Assembly: GCA_020638635.1 (NCBI GenBank)
Contig: JACKIE010000014.1
Coordinates: forward strand, 1 to 64,000
Length of the DNA: 64,000 nucleotides
Source: Planctomycetota bacterium
GTDB lineage: Bacteria; Planctomycetota; UBA8742; UBA2392
Direction: 5' to 3'
Below are positions 20,198-28,179 of this stretch, in pieces. A program made the translations under genes and the position numbers. The notes under the pieces are model-generated. The model was not told the DNA's origin, made no database searches, and saw nothing but the letters and a program-made list of their open reading frames with translations. Numbering within the stretch: position 1 is the stretch's first letter; every line of letters begins with the position of its first letter.

Positions 20198-21481
20198 ATG
20201 CGGTCCGAAGAGGACAAACTGCGGCAGGCTCTGGAGCTCTATCGCGAGGGCGACCTCACGCGCGCGGAGATGCTGCTCGAGACGCTCAACCCGGATGAGC
20301 TGGAGCCGGGGTTGCACGTCGAGGCCCATTACCTGTGGGGCCTGGTGCTGGCAAAAAGGGGAGACCCGCTTGAGGCCGCCCAGCACTTCCAGAGCTGCAT
20401 CAAGTTGAACCAGCGCTTCTTTCCCGCGCTCGACGCTTGGGGCAACGTGCTGGCCAACCTTGGCGACTCGCGCGGCGCGATCGAGAAGTACAAGCGCGCC
20501 CTGGCCGTGGCCGCGCCCGACCAGTCGGCCCATGTCCTGCACAACTACGGGCAGGTGCTGCTGCGCGGCGGTTACGTGCTGCGGGCCCTGCGCAAGTTCC
20601 GCGAGGCCTCCAAGCGCAACCCGAACAGCCACGACGCCGCGTACCATACCGGCCTGTGCTTCCACCAGCTCAAGCGCCCGCGCGGCGCGCTGAAGTGGAT
20701 GCAGGCGGCCATCGAGCTCGCGCCCGGCAGCGCCCGCAACCGCGTGGGCTGCGGCAACGTGCTGGCCGACATGCAGCGTTTTGAAGAGGCCGAACAGCAG
20801 TACGCAAAGGCGCTCGAGCTCGACCCGGACTGCGCCGACGCCCACTACAACTGGGCCGTCAGCCGCGCGCGCCAGGGCGACTACGCCGGCGCCGTACGCC
20901 ACTGCAAGCAGGGCCTGCGAGCCAACCCCGACGGCTTCGAGCTGCTGGCCCAGCAGGCCTACTGCCTGCGCCAGATGGGCGCCTACGACGCCGCGCTGCA
21001 GACCGCCAAGCGAATGCGCCAGGCGCTGGAGCGCGCGGCAAGCGCCGAGCGCAGGGCCGAGTTCACCGACCTGACGGCTGCAAACGAGGCCGCCAGCCTG
21101 CGCGCCCTGGGACGCACCCAGCAGGCGCGCAACCGCCTGCTTGAACAGTTGCGCGGCGCGCGCGAGCCCAGCCGGCACAGCCTGGCCGAGTTGCGTTACC
21201 ACGATCTACGGCGTCTGCCCGAGGCGCGGCGCTTTGAGTTGACCCTGAACGTGCGGCTGCCGCGGCCCGCCTACGGCGAAGAGGAATCCAGCCTGCCGCG
21301 CCGCTACCAGCGCACCTACTGGGTGATCGCCGACAGCCTGAAGGAGGCCCGCCGTATGGCCCGCGAGCTGGAGCCGCCGGAGGCAGAGCTGCGCTTCGAC
21401 GCTGAGGTGAACACCAGCGAGCGCCTGAGCGAGGCCGACCGGGGCATCATCGAGCGCTCGCCGGCGATCGCGGAAGAGTAG
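20198..21481 (+). CDS. TPR-repeat protein
   Basis: 427 residues with at least seven consecutive 34-residue TPRs between about 5 and 300 (LDAWGNVLANLGDSRGAIEK, HNYGQVLLRGGYVLRALRK, NWAVSRARQGDYAGAVRH). The C-terminal 100 residues (RFELTLNVRLPRP, YQRTYWVIADSLKEARRMAR) are not TPR and look like a small alpha/beta domain. It is cytoplasmic, with no signal peptide. TATCCT at 20185-20190 ends seven bases before ATG 20198 and no ribosome site is present. A strong terminator hairpin follows the stop. Role unknown; probably protein-protein interaction. Confidence 0.8.
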   Translation: MRSEEDKLRQALELYREGDLTRAEMLLETLNPDELEPGLHVEAHYLWGLVLAKRGDPLEAAQHFQSCIKLNQRFFPALDAWGNVLANLGDSRGAIEKYKRALAVAAPDQSAHVLHNYGQVLLRGGYVLRALRKFREASKRNPNSHDAAYHTGLCFHQLKRPRGALKWMQAAIELAPGSARNRVGCGNVLADMQRFEEAEQQYAKALELDPDCADAHYNWAVSRARQGDYAGAVRHCKQGLRANPDGFELLAQQAYCLRQMGAYDAALQTAKRMRQALERAASAERRAEFTDLTAANEAASLRALGRTQQARNRLLEQLRGAREPSRHSLAELRYHDLRRLPEARRFELTLNVRLPRPAYGEEESSLPRRYQRTYWVIADSLKEARRMARELEPPEAELRFDAEVNTSERLSEADRGIIERSPAIAEE

Positions 21482-21501
21482 CAGGAGCCCGAGCCACCAA
21501 C

Positions 21502-21531
21502 GAAAGCGCCCGCCGGGTGGCGGGCGCTTTC
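21502..21531. terminator. Bidirectional terminator hairpin
   Basis: A perfect 13-base stem GAAAGCGCCCGCC / GGCGGGCGCTTTC with a 4-base loop lies between the convergent TPR gene and korB. It has AAA and TTT at its base on both strands. Confidence 0.85.
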
Positions 21532-21570
21532 ACCTGATCGGCCGCGCACTTGCGCTTGCGGCTCCTGTTC

Positions 21571-22614
21571 CTACGCCAGTTCGTTCATCACTTCCTCGAG
21601 CACTTCCTTGCCCGGGCGGGTGATGGACTGCGGCAGTGTGGAGAGCGGCTGCTCGCACATGTTGATCTGGTCAACAAAGCGCGGCTCCTTCTCATTGATG
21701 TAGATGATGCCCGTGGCGATCTTGCCGCTCTCGTGGTATTCGGCGAGCAGGCTCAGCGCCGCGGTGCGGCTGGTGGGGTCGTAGTCCTTGTCCAGCGCCT
21801 TGATGGTGACGTGGCTGCCGTCGCCGAGCTTGATGTCGCGCTCTTCGCCGTGTTCCATCTCTTCGTAGTGCGGGTCGTAGGCCGGCACGAAGCCGATGTC
21901 CTGAAGAGCGAACTCGTTGTCCTTGGCGTAGGGGAAGCTCTTGGTCGAACCCGCGTGGTTGTTGAACGTCACGCACGGGCTGATGATGTCCAGCAGCGCC
22001 AGGCCCTCAAACGCCAGCGCCGCCTGCAGCACCTGCCGCATCATCTTGGTGTTGCCGGCAAACAGCCGCGCCACAAAGCCGCAGCCCAACTCGACGGCCA
22101 GGGCGCACAGGTCGATGGCATGGAACGGGTTGACCGCCCCGTGCTTCAGCTTGCTGCCCTTGTCGGCCGTGGCGCTGAACTGGCCCTTGGTCAGGCCGTA
22201 CACGCCGTTGTTCTCGACCACGTACACCAGGTCGAGGTTGCGGCGCATGATGTGCACGAACTGGCCCATGCCGATGTTGGCCGTGTCTCCGTCGCCCGAA
22301 ACGCCGATCATCTTCAGCGTGCGGTTCGCCAGCGCCGTGCCGGTCGCGATGCTGGGCATGCGGCCGTGAACGCTGTTGAAGCTGAAGCTGCGCGACATGA
22401 AGTAGGCCGGCGTCTTGGAGCTGCAGCCGATGCCGGACAGCTTCACGAACTGCTCGGGCTGGATGTTCAGGTCGTAGCACGCGTCGATCACGCGGGCGGT
22501 GATGAGGTCGTGCCCGCAGCCGATGCACAGGGTGCTCTTGCTGCCTGAGTAGTCTTTTTTCTGCAGCCCGATGCGGTTGGTCTCGGGCGCGTTGGGTGTC
22601 GCTGTGCCTGCCAT
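21571..22614 (-). CDS. korB: 2-oxoacid:ferredoxin oxidoreductase, beta subunit
   Basis: 347 residues. The TPP-binding motif is GVSGDGDTANIGMGQFVH...NNGVYGLTKGQ, and CIGCGH near residue 30 is the conserved cysteine motif of the beta subunit. It decarboxylates a 2-oxoacid, probably 2-oxoglutarate by its length and subunit layout, to the acyl-CoA while reducing ferredoxin. The catalytic partner korA lies upstream on the same strand, 88 bases away. The start is supported by CCAGGAGC. No separate ferredoxin-like delta subunit gene is seen. Confidence 0.93.
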   Translation of the reverse strand: MAGTATPNAPETNRIGLQKKDYSGSKSTLCIGCGHDLITARVIDACYDLNIQPEQFVKLSGIGCSSKTPAYFMSRSFSFNSVHGRMPSIATGTALANRTLKMIGVSGDGDTANIGMGQFVHIMRRNLDLVYVVENNGVYGLTKGQFSATADKGSKLKHGAVNPFHAIDLCALAVELGCGFVARLFAGNTKMMRQVLQAALAFEGLALLDIISPCVTFNNHAGSTKSFPYAKDNEFALQDIGFVPAYDPHYEEMEHGEERDIKLGDGSHVTIKALDKDYDPTSRTAALSLLAEYHESGKIATGIIYINEKEPRFVDQINMCEQPLSTLPQSITRPGKEVLEEVMNELA

Positions 22615-22702
22615 GGTTGCTCCTGGTCTTGAGCGCGAAGCGTAAGCTAGCGTCCTTCAAGGGCTGGCGACGGCCGCTAGCTGACGCGTCGCGCTCGAAC
22701 CA

Positions 22703-24520
22703 CTAAACTTCCCTCTCGCGCTCCACGATCGCCTTCACCACCACGTCGGCGGTCAGCGGCATGCCGTCGTAGTGCTTGATGCTGCGCAGCTTGTGGCTGA
22801 AGTGCGGCAGCTCGGCGTGCAGCGCCATGCGCATCTGGCCGTCGCGGTTCAACTCCACCACGTACACGCGTTCGTGCTTGTTCAGGAAATCTTCCACTTC
22901 CTGCGTGAACGGGAACGCGCGCAGGCGGCAGAGATCCAGCTTCAGGCCGTGCCTGGCCTCCAGCGCGGCGCACGCCTCGCGGATCGCCTCGTGGGTGGTG
23001 CCGTAATAGATCAGCCCGGCGGCGTGGCCGTTGTCCTGGATCTCCGGCTTGGGCACCATGGTCTTGGCCGTCTCGAACTTGCGGGCCAGCCGGTCCATGT
23101 TGTTCTTCCAGTCGTGGGGCTTTTCACTGTACGTCGCCTGGGGCGTGTGGCCCGTGCCGCGCGTGAAGTAGGCGGCCTTCGGGTGCTCGGTGCCCGGGAT
23201 GGTGCGGTACGGGATGCCGTCGCCGTCCACGTCGGCGTAGCGGCCCCACTTGCCGCCCAGCTTCTCGAGCTCTTCCTTGCCCAGCACCTTGCCGCGCCGG
23301 ATGGGCTCGGTCGGGTACTCGAAGCGGTCGGAAACCCAGTAGTTCATGCCGAGGTCCAGGTCGCTCATGATGAACACCGGCGTCTGCAGCTCCTCGGCCA
23401 GGTTCAGCGACTCGCCCGCCATCTCGAAGGCTTCCTTGGGCGTGTTGGGGATCACCACCACGTGCTTGGTGTCGCCGTGGCTGGCGTACAGCAGGCTAAG
23501 CACGTCGCCCTGCATGGTGCGCGTCGGCAGGCCCGTGCTGGGGCCCGTGCGCTGCACGTCGCAGATCACGAAGGGAATCTCCGCGAAGTAGGCCAGGCCG
23601 ATGATCTCGTTCATCAGGCTGATGCCCGGGCCGCTGGTGCTGGTGGCCGCGCGCGCGCCCGCCCAGCCGGCGCCCGCCAGCATGCCGACGGCGGCGATTT
23701 CGTCCTCGGCCTGCACCACGGCAAACGTTTTCTTGCCGTCCTTCATTCGGAAGCGGTTCAGGTACTCTTCCAAGTATTCGCACAGGCTGCTGGAGGGCGT
23801 GATCGGGTACCAGGTGACAACGGTGATGCCGCCGAACATCAGGCCCAGTGCCGTGGCGGCGTTGCCTTCCACGATGATCTTGCCCTCGTTGGCGTTCATG
23901 CGCTCGACCTTGAAGGGGTCGGCCTTCTTGAGGTTTTCGGCGGCCCACTTGAAGCCGGCCTCGAGGGCGGGCAGGTTGATGTCGATGGCCTTCTGCTTGC
24001 CGGAAAGCTGCTGCTTGAGCGCCTTCTGGATCTCCTCCATGTCGATCTCGAACAGCTGGGCGCACACGCCGACGTACAGCATGTTGATCACCAGCTTGCG
24101 CAGGCGCATGTCGGGGCAGTTCTCGGCGATCAGCTTCTTGAATGGCACGGCGTAGTGCACGCAGTCAGGGCGCTTGTCGGCGAGGTTGAGGCTCTCCTCG
24201 TAGATCAGCACAGCGCCCTGCCTGGCAGTCTCGACGTCCTCGTCGCTGGTCTCCGGGTTCATGCAAACCACCACGTCGGCGTCCTGCTTGCGGCTGATCC
24301 AGCCGTTCTTGTTGGCGCGGATCGTGAACCAGGTGGGCAGGCCCTGGATGTTGCTGGGGAACAGGTTCTTGCCCGAGACGGGGATGCCCATGCCGAACAG
24401 CGCGCGCAGCAGCACCATGTTGCTGGTCTGCGAGCCCGAGCCGTTGGCGGTGGCGACGTGCAGGACGAAATCGTTGACGATGGTTCTGGTTTCAGTCTCC
24501 GAAACCTCGGCGGTAGCCAT
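22703..24520 (-). CDS. korA: 2-oxoacid:ferredoxin oxidoreductase, fused gamma-alpha subunit
   Basis: 605 residues from ATG 24520 with CAGGAG upstream. The gamma domain occupies about 1-190 (ATANGSGSQTSNMVLLRALFGMG), followed by the alpha pyrimidine-binding and transketolase-C-like domains (VEGNAATALGLMFGGITVV, YPITPSSSL, RAATSTSGPGISLMNE, GPSTGLPTRTMQGD). The gamma-alpha fusion is typical of 2-oxoglutarate or branched 2-oxoacid oxidoreductases of aerobic and facultative bacteria. With korB it forms a two-gene operon that can replace or reverse the 2-oxoglutarate dehydrogenase step. Confidence 0.93.
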   Translation of the reverse strand: MATAEVSETETRTIVNDFVLHVATANGSGSQTSNMVLLRALFGMGIPVSGKNLFPSNIQGLPTWFTIRANKNGWISRKQDADVVVCMNPETSDEDVETARQGAVLIYEESLNLADKRPDCVHYAVPFKKLIAENCPDMRLRKLVINMLYVGVCAQLFEIDMEEIQKALKQQLSGKQKAIDINLPALEAGFKWAAENLKKADPFKVERMNANEGKIIVEGNAATALGLMFGGITVVTWYPITPSSSLCEYLEEYLNRFRMKDGKKTFAVVQAEDEIAAVGMLAGAGWAGARAATSTSGPGISLMNEIIGLAYFAEIPFVICDVQRTGPSTGLPTRTMQGDVLSLLYASHGDTKHVVVIPNTPKEAFEMAGESLNLAEELQTPVFIMSDLDLGMNYWVSDRFEYPTEPIRRGKVLGKEELEKLGGKWGRYADVDGDGIPYRTIPGTEHPKAAYFTRGTGHTPQATYSEKPHDWKNNMDRLARKFETAKTMVPKPEIQDNGHAAGLIYYGTTHEAIREACAALEARHGLKLDLCRLRAFPFTQEVEDFLNKHERVYVVELNRDGQMRMALHAELPHFSHKLRSIKHYDGMPLTADVVVKAIVEREREV

Positions 24521-24612
24521 GGCGGCACTCCTGGTGTACAGCGTGGGCGTCAATCGCACCCGACGGTCCGTTTATAGTACGCCAAGCCTCTACTTCAACG
24601 GTGGGGAAGCGA

Positions 24613-24670
24613 CGTAGGGGCCGCCCCGCGTGGCGGCCCGGGTCGGGCGGGCACAGGGGCCCGCCCCTAC
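24613..24670. repeat. GTAGGGGCC hairpin element supplying a stop codon
   Basis: It begins CGTAGGGGCCGCCCC and ends GGGCCCGCCCCTAC. The CTA at 24667-24669 is the TAG stop of the DUF6941 gene on the minus strand. It closely matches the units at 7093 and 39301. Confidence 0.8.
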
Positions 24671-25074
24671 TTGGCCGGCGGGGCTTCCACCTTGATGGCC
24701 TGCAGGGTGTCCACGTGCAGCAGGTCACCGTTGCACAGCAGGTGCACCTCGAAGGTGCCTTCCTTGGTGAACTGCAGGCCGGGCAGGTTGATGCCGGTCT
24801 CGAAGTCCTCAAGGGGCTTCTGGTGCTTGACCCCGCGCAGCTCGGCCTTGGCGAGCGTCTGGCCCTCGGTGGGGTCGCTGAACTCGATGGTGAAGTTGTA
24901 TTCGCCGTTCATGTCGCCCAGCATCAGGTAGACGCCGAAACGGGCATGGAACACCGGGAAGGTAGGCGCATGCACGCGGCGGAACACGCCGATGATGCTG
25001 TACTTGCCGTCTGTGCTGCGAATCACCTGGTCGCAGATCAGGAAAGCTTTGACTTTCGGTGTGCTTCCGCTCAT
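24667..25074 (-). CDS. DUF6941 family protein
   Basis: 135 residues. VKAFLICDQVIRSTDGKYSI with IGVF following is the typical opening of DUF6941 proteins, small beta-rich proteins of unknown role. FPVFHARFGVYLMLGDMNGE and TVEFSDP-like strands suggest a C2/Ig-like sandwich. It is probably cytoplasmic. No ribosome site is present; CAGACT at 25081-25086 (minus strand) ends six bases before the ATG, the leaderless geometry. The last codon before TAG lies at the end of a palindromic element. It is transcribed in the same direction as korA and korB but downstream of nothing obvious. Confidence 0.75.
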   Translation of the reverse strand: MSGSTPKVKAFLICDQVIRSTDGKYSIIGVFRRVHAPTFPVFHARFGVYLMLGDMNGEYNFTIEFSDPTEGQTLAKAELRGVKHQKPLEDFETGINLPGLQFTKEGTFEVHLLCNGDLLHVDTLQAIKVEAPPAK

Positions 25075-25104
25075 GCCCAGAGTCTGCCCAACCCCACCCC
25101 CCCG

Positions 25105-25650
25105 GGCAATAGGCGAGCGGCAGTCGGATTACGGCTGACGCTCCAGCACACGGTCAGCCTCGGCCGCGGGCAAGTCGAGCACCTGGAGCGGCTGTTCGCA
25201 ATCCATGGCCCGCCCCTGGTGCTCAAGAGCGACAACGGCTCGGCGAAAAGGGGTCTGGCTCCGCTTGCGGTGCCTGACCTCCCTTTTCGCCGGCATGGGA
25301 GGGGGTCAGGCACAATTTCCAACTGCGGAAATTGTGCCAGACCCTGTACTGGCCCCGCTACAATGGCTCGTGCGAGCGCGGGCTGGGCTGGCTGAAGGTG
25401 AGGGCCCGGCACGCCGCCGCGCTCGAGCTGCGCCCCGACTCCTGGAGCAGTTGTGACCTGCAGATTGCACGAGCCACCGCCAACGAGCTGTCCCGGCCCA
25501 AGGGCTGGGACAAGCCCACGCCCTCGCAGGCCTGGGCGGACCGCGAGCCGATCCCCGCTGAGCTGCGCCGGCAGTTTGTCGAGCTGCGTGAGAGCAAACT
25601 GGCCGACTTCTGCGCAGCAGAAGTCGGCCTTAATAGGAGCCGTGCGGACA
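25105..25650 (+). pseudogene. Remnant of a DDE integrase/transposase (rve core), interrupted by a repeat
   Basis: HGPPLVLKSDNGSA (about 25201-25242) is the second-Asp motif of the rve integrase core. YWPRYNGSCERGLGWLKVRA (25348-25407), in a different frame, is the following catalytic-Glu region of the same family (normally TPQYNGSVEASHGWLK). Between them, 25243-25345 is a palindromic GGGGTCTGGC/GCCTGACC/GGGGTCAGGC repeat. The 5' half and first Asp are missing. The frame shift and insertion make it non-functional. The 3' part fades out near LADFCAAEVGL. Confidence 0.75.
25243..25346. repeat. GGGGTCAGGC-type repeat inside the integrase remnant
   Basis: AAAAGGGGTCTGGCTCCGC..GGTGCCTGACCTCCC is followed by GGGAGGGGGTCAGGCACAATTTCC-type inverted units ending at GAAATTGTGCCAGACCC. 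The same family occurs at 27150-27175 and inside the RAYT at 27646-27800. Confidence 0.7.
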
Positions 25651-25749
25651 TCTCGCGGCTCCGGTGGAGCCGCGAGAGAGCGGAGCTATGCGGAGCGGCC
25701 GGCGCGTCAGTGCCGCTCCGCGCGCCCCGGATCATCGGGCAGGAAACAT

Positions 25750-25794
25750 CCGGACCCGGGGCGGGGGGCCTTAAGCCCCCGCCCCCGGGTCCGG
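25750..25794. repeat. GC-rich near-perfect 45-base palindrome
   Basis: CCGGACCCGGGGCGGGGG is followed by GCCTTAAG and CCCCCGCCCCCGGGTCCGG, with one bulge. It lies in the 1.1-kb gap between the DUF6941 gene and 26153. Apart from this palindrome, the integrase remnant and its repeat, the gap (to 26152) shows no gene I can support. Confidence 0.8.
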
Positions 25795-26152
25795 GGATGG
25801 ACACACCCGAAGTGTTTTCAAAGAAAGAGCTCGCCAGTATGGAGCGCAAGGGGCGCAACGCGCCGCGCACGCAGCCTGGCCGCACTGCGGCCGGGCAAGG
25901 GCATGCCGGCGCGCTGGTCGAACTCGGTTTTCTTTGCTACCGGAAGAGGACAGTTACCCCACCCATTAAACCCGGAAAACGCGCAATCAAATAGCGAAGG
26001 ACACAGGCGCGGAGCGAACCCCGCCTACGCACTCATAACGCTGCCTTTGGCCGTGGATGCAGCGGTGCATGACTCGATGCTGCCAAACATGGATGACCTG
26101 AATTCCGGCCCTCCCATCAGCTAGATGGCTGCCTCAACTTGGATTGTTCTGG

Positions 26153-27118
26153 ATGACAACCATTCCGCTTGGACAGGCATTGAAAGAACTCGGCAGGCCG
26201 AGCTCCGAGCGGAGTGTATCAATATCGGACATTGCCGACGCGCTGCGCGAAACACATCCGGGCGAGATCAGCTTCCCTCGTGTTGCGCTTGAGCCACGGA
26301 CCCATCAGGTCTTCTTTTCAAGCCTGCTGGAACTTGCACGCCACGCGGCGGAAGAAAATGACTGGAAGGTGGCCCGATGGTTGCCGGCCATGATCGGCAT
26401 GGATTCGAACGCTTGGCTCTCGACTCGACTTCAGAACACTACCTTCTGGGAACGGCCGACGGTTTACCTGGAAGTGATCGAGCGAATGTTGCACATCACA
26501 GCAGAGTGGAACTGGCGGCTGGAGATACTTCAGGATTCATCGAAGCCTTGGCAAACTCTGTGCGAGGCGGCTTGTGTCATTCGTCCGTGGGAGCGTATCG
26601 ACCGCGACGTGGACGAACGCTACATCGATAGCGCTGCTTCAATTCTGCGCTACCTGATCGCGAACGTATGTCCGCAGCTTGACGCAAGGGCCCACAGCGT
26701 CGACACTTGGTTCGGTATTCCCACCTACCCGCTGGGGTTCTTTCGATACAACTCTGTACGTGCATTTGTAAATGCCGTTCTGCGATACAAGCACCCCGAT
26801 GTTCGCGTCGAAAGTAAATCGAATGACGGAAACACGATCCTGTTACCACGCCATGAACTGCGCATAGAAGGCAGCCAAGTATCGATTCAGCATCGCTGCG
26901 GCGTCGGACCGGTTTACACCGGCGTTTGGCACGCGGACGGCGAGCCTGACGTTTTTGGCACGATGAATTGGGGCGGCGTCAAGCTGAGTCGGCAGGTGAG
27001 AAACTATCCTGAGTTTGTCGGTGTCTGGCTGGAATTCTGGGTTGAGTGGTTCAGGGCTCAACCCGACGGCAATTTTGACCGCTACGCCCTGCGAACGGAA
27101 CTCCACAAGTCAGGTTGA
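26153..27118 (+). CDS. Hypothetical protein
   Basis: 321 residues from ATG 26153 (TTG 26144 is possible). It has balanced amino-acid composition and lower GC than its neighbours. Recognisable only in outline: an N-terminal helical part (IPLGQALKELGR, SISDIADALRETHP), a Trp-rich middle and a C-terminal beta region (HRCGVGPVYTGVWHADGEPD, GGVKLSRQV). No signal peptide, membrane helix or known motif is seen. It lies between an integrase remnant and a RAYT, so it may be accessory cargo. The reading frame is intact over nearly 1 kb, which argues it is real. Confidence 0.65.
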   Translation: MTTIPLGQALKELGRPSSERSVSISDIADALRETHPGEISFPRVALEPRTHQVFFSSLLELARHAAEENDWKVARWLPAMIGMDSNAWLSTRLQNTTFWERPTVYLEVIERMLHITAEWNWRLEILQDSSKPWQTLCEAACVIRPWERIDRDVDERYIDSAASILRYLIANVCPQLDARAHSVDTWFGIPTYPLGFFRYNSVRAFVNAVLRYKHPDVRVESKSNDGNTILLPRHELRIEGSQVSIQHRCGVGPVYTGVWHADGEPDVFGTMNWGGVKLSRQVRNYPEFVGVWLEFWVEWFRAQPDGNFDRYALRTELHKSG

Positions 27119-27214
27119 CAACTTGGCGGTGGCACCGTCTACACAGTCAAGGTCAAAAAAGGGGTCAGGCTCCTTTTTCTTGTGCATTTGGGGGCCGGTT
27201 GGTAGCTTCCTGGC

Positions 27215-28006
27215 ATGGCTCGACCTCTTCGCACCGCTCGGGGTGGCATCTGTTACCATGTTATCAACCGGGGTAACGGCCGGGCGAACGTATTCCACAA
27301 GCCCGAAGACTTCGCGGCATTTGAACGCATCCTTTCCCTGGCCTGCGAGCGCTTCAACATGCGCCTGCTGGCCTGGGTGCTGATGACCAACCACTTTCAC
27401 CTGGTGCTCTGGCCCCGGCGCGATGGCGACCTGCAGGCCTTCATGCAGTGGGCCACCACCTGCCATGTGCGGCGCTATCACAGGCACTACAAGGGCTCAG
27501 GGCACGTCTGGCAGGGGCGCTACCGCAGCTTCCCCATTGAACCCGGTGGGCACCTTTTGACTGTGCTGCGCTACGTCGAGCGCAACCCCGTTCGCGCAGG
27601 CATGGTCGCCAAGGCCCAGGACTGGCTGTATTCGAGCGCGCGCGAAATGGGGTCAGGCTCCGGAGCGAAAGCGGAGGTGCCTGACCCCTTTTCGGGATTC
27701 GGGGCGGGCTCGGGAGGGGGTCAGACACCTTTTCCGTCCGGCAAACCGCGCCGGCCGGGAAAGGAGCCAGACCCCGGGGAGCCAGACCCTTTTCCGCTCG
27801 CACACTGGCTCGTGGAGGGGCCGACGCCGCGGCTGCAGCCCTGGTTGCGTTTCGTGAACCGTGAGGAAGAGGCGGAGCAGTTGGCAAAGCTGCGCGAGTG
27901 CGTGAACCGGGGCTCGCCCTTCGGCGACGATCCCTGGCGTAAGAGGGTCGCACGTAAGCTGGGGCTGGAGTCCACGATTCGCCCGCGCGGACGGCCGCGA
28001 AAGTAG
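27215..28006 (+). CDS. REP-associated tyrosine transposase (RAYT) with internal repeat insertion
   Basis: 263 residues. The Y1 transposase signature is GGICYHVINRGNGRANVF at the start, HUH motif MTNHFHLVLWP, HVWQGRYRSFPIE and YVERNPVRAGM. Residues about 146-196 (GSGSGAKAEVPDPFSG onward) are encoded by several GGGGTCAGGCTCC/GGTGCCTGACCCC palindromes inserted between the usual WLYSSA and LAHW segments, yet the frame is intact. TAGCTT at 27203-27208 ends six bases before ATG 27215, with no ribosome site. Its TAG stop begins a TAGGGACACGC hairpin. It may still be active on this repeat family. Confidence 0.88.
   Translation: MARPLRTARGGICYHVINRGNGRANVFHKPEDFAAFERILSLACERFNMRLLAWVLMTNHFHLVLWPRRDGDLQAFMQWATTCHVRRYHRHYKGSGHVWQGRYRSFPIEPGGHLLTVLRYVERNPVRAGMVAKAQDWLYSSAREMGSGSGAKAEVPDPFSGFGAGSGGGQTPFPSGKPRRPGKEPDPGEPDPFPLAHWLVEGPTPRLQPWLRFVNREEEAEQLAKLRECVNRGSPFGDDPWRKRVARKLGLESTIRPRGRPRK
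27646..27800. repeat. Cluster of GGGGTCAGGC palindromes inside the RAYT gene
   Basis: Units: GGGGTCAGGCTCCGGAGCG, GGAGGTGCCTGACCCC, GGGGGTCAGACACC, GGAGCCAGACCCC and GGAGCCAGACCC, in both orientations. A single unit also lies just upstream of the gene (27156-27175). Confidence 0.75.
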
Positions 28007-28032
28007 GGACACGCTGCCGCGTGTCCTTACGT
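28004..28032. repeat. TAGGGACACGC hairpin supplying the RAYT stop
   Basis: TAGGGACACGCTGCCGCGTG TCCTTACG: TAG 28004-28006 is the stop of the RAYT. A second partial copy (GACACGCTGCCGCGTGTCCC) lies at about 28096-28116. The rest of the gap to 28179 shows only a TATACT box at 28167. Confidence 0.75.
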
Positions 28033-28166
28033 GTTGCTGGCACTGGTCCACATCACGAACTACAGGCAGGCTGGCAGCCTGCCCCACGGTTTGCGACACG
28101 CTGCCGCGTGTCCCTGCGAACGGGCCGAGCCAACCCAAAATCCGCGCGGCTGTGCGCTTCCGGCGC

Positions 28167-28172
28167 TATACT
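28167..28172 (+). promoter_or_regulatory. -10 box of the kinase gene, leaderless geometry
   Basis: TATACT is followed by seven bases and ATG 28180; no Shine-Dalgarno lies between. Confidence 0.55.
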
Positions 28173-28179
28173 GCTCGCC

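Noticed and set aside
17983..20217. Very long open frame on the minus strand opposite RNase R
   Set aside because: High-GC shadow: the opposite strand encodes a full RNase R with all motifs; the antisense product is Val/Ala/His/Gln-rich with no domain.
22772..24577. 601-codon open frame opposite korA
   Set aside because: Shadow of korA; no ribosome site and no recognisable domain.
24601..25395. 264-codon open frame on the plus strand
   Set aside because: It crosses a repeat, the antisense of the DUF6941 gene and an integrase remnant; only the short SDNGS segment is meaningful and is annotated as pseudogene.
27996..28179. Earlier start of the kinase at 28021
   Set aside because: That stretch is made of TAGGGACACGC-type repeats; ATG 28180 has a proper -10 box and the coding pattern begins there.
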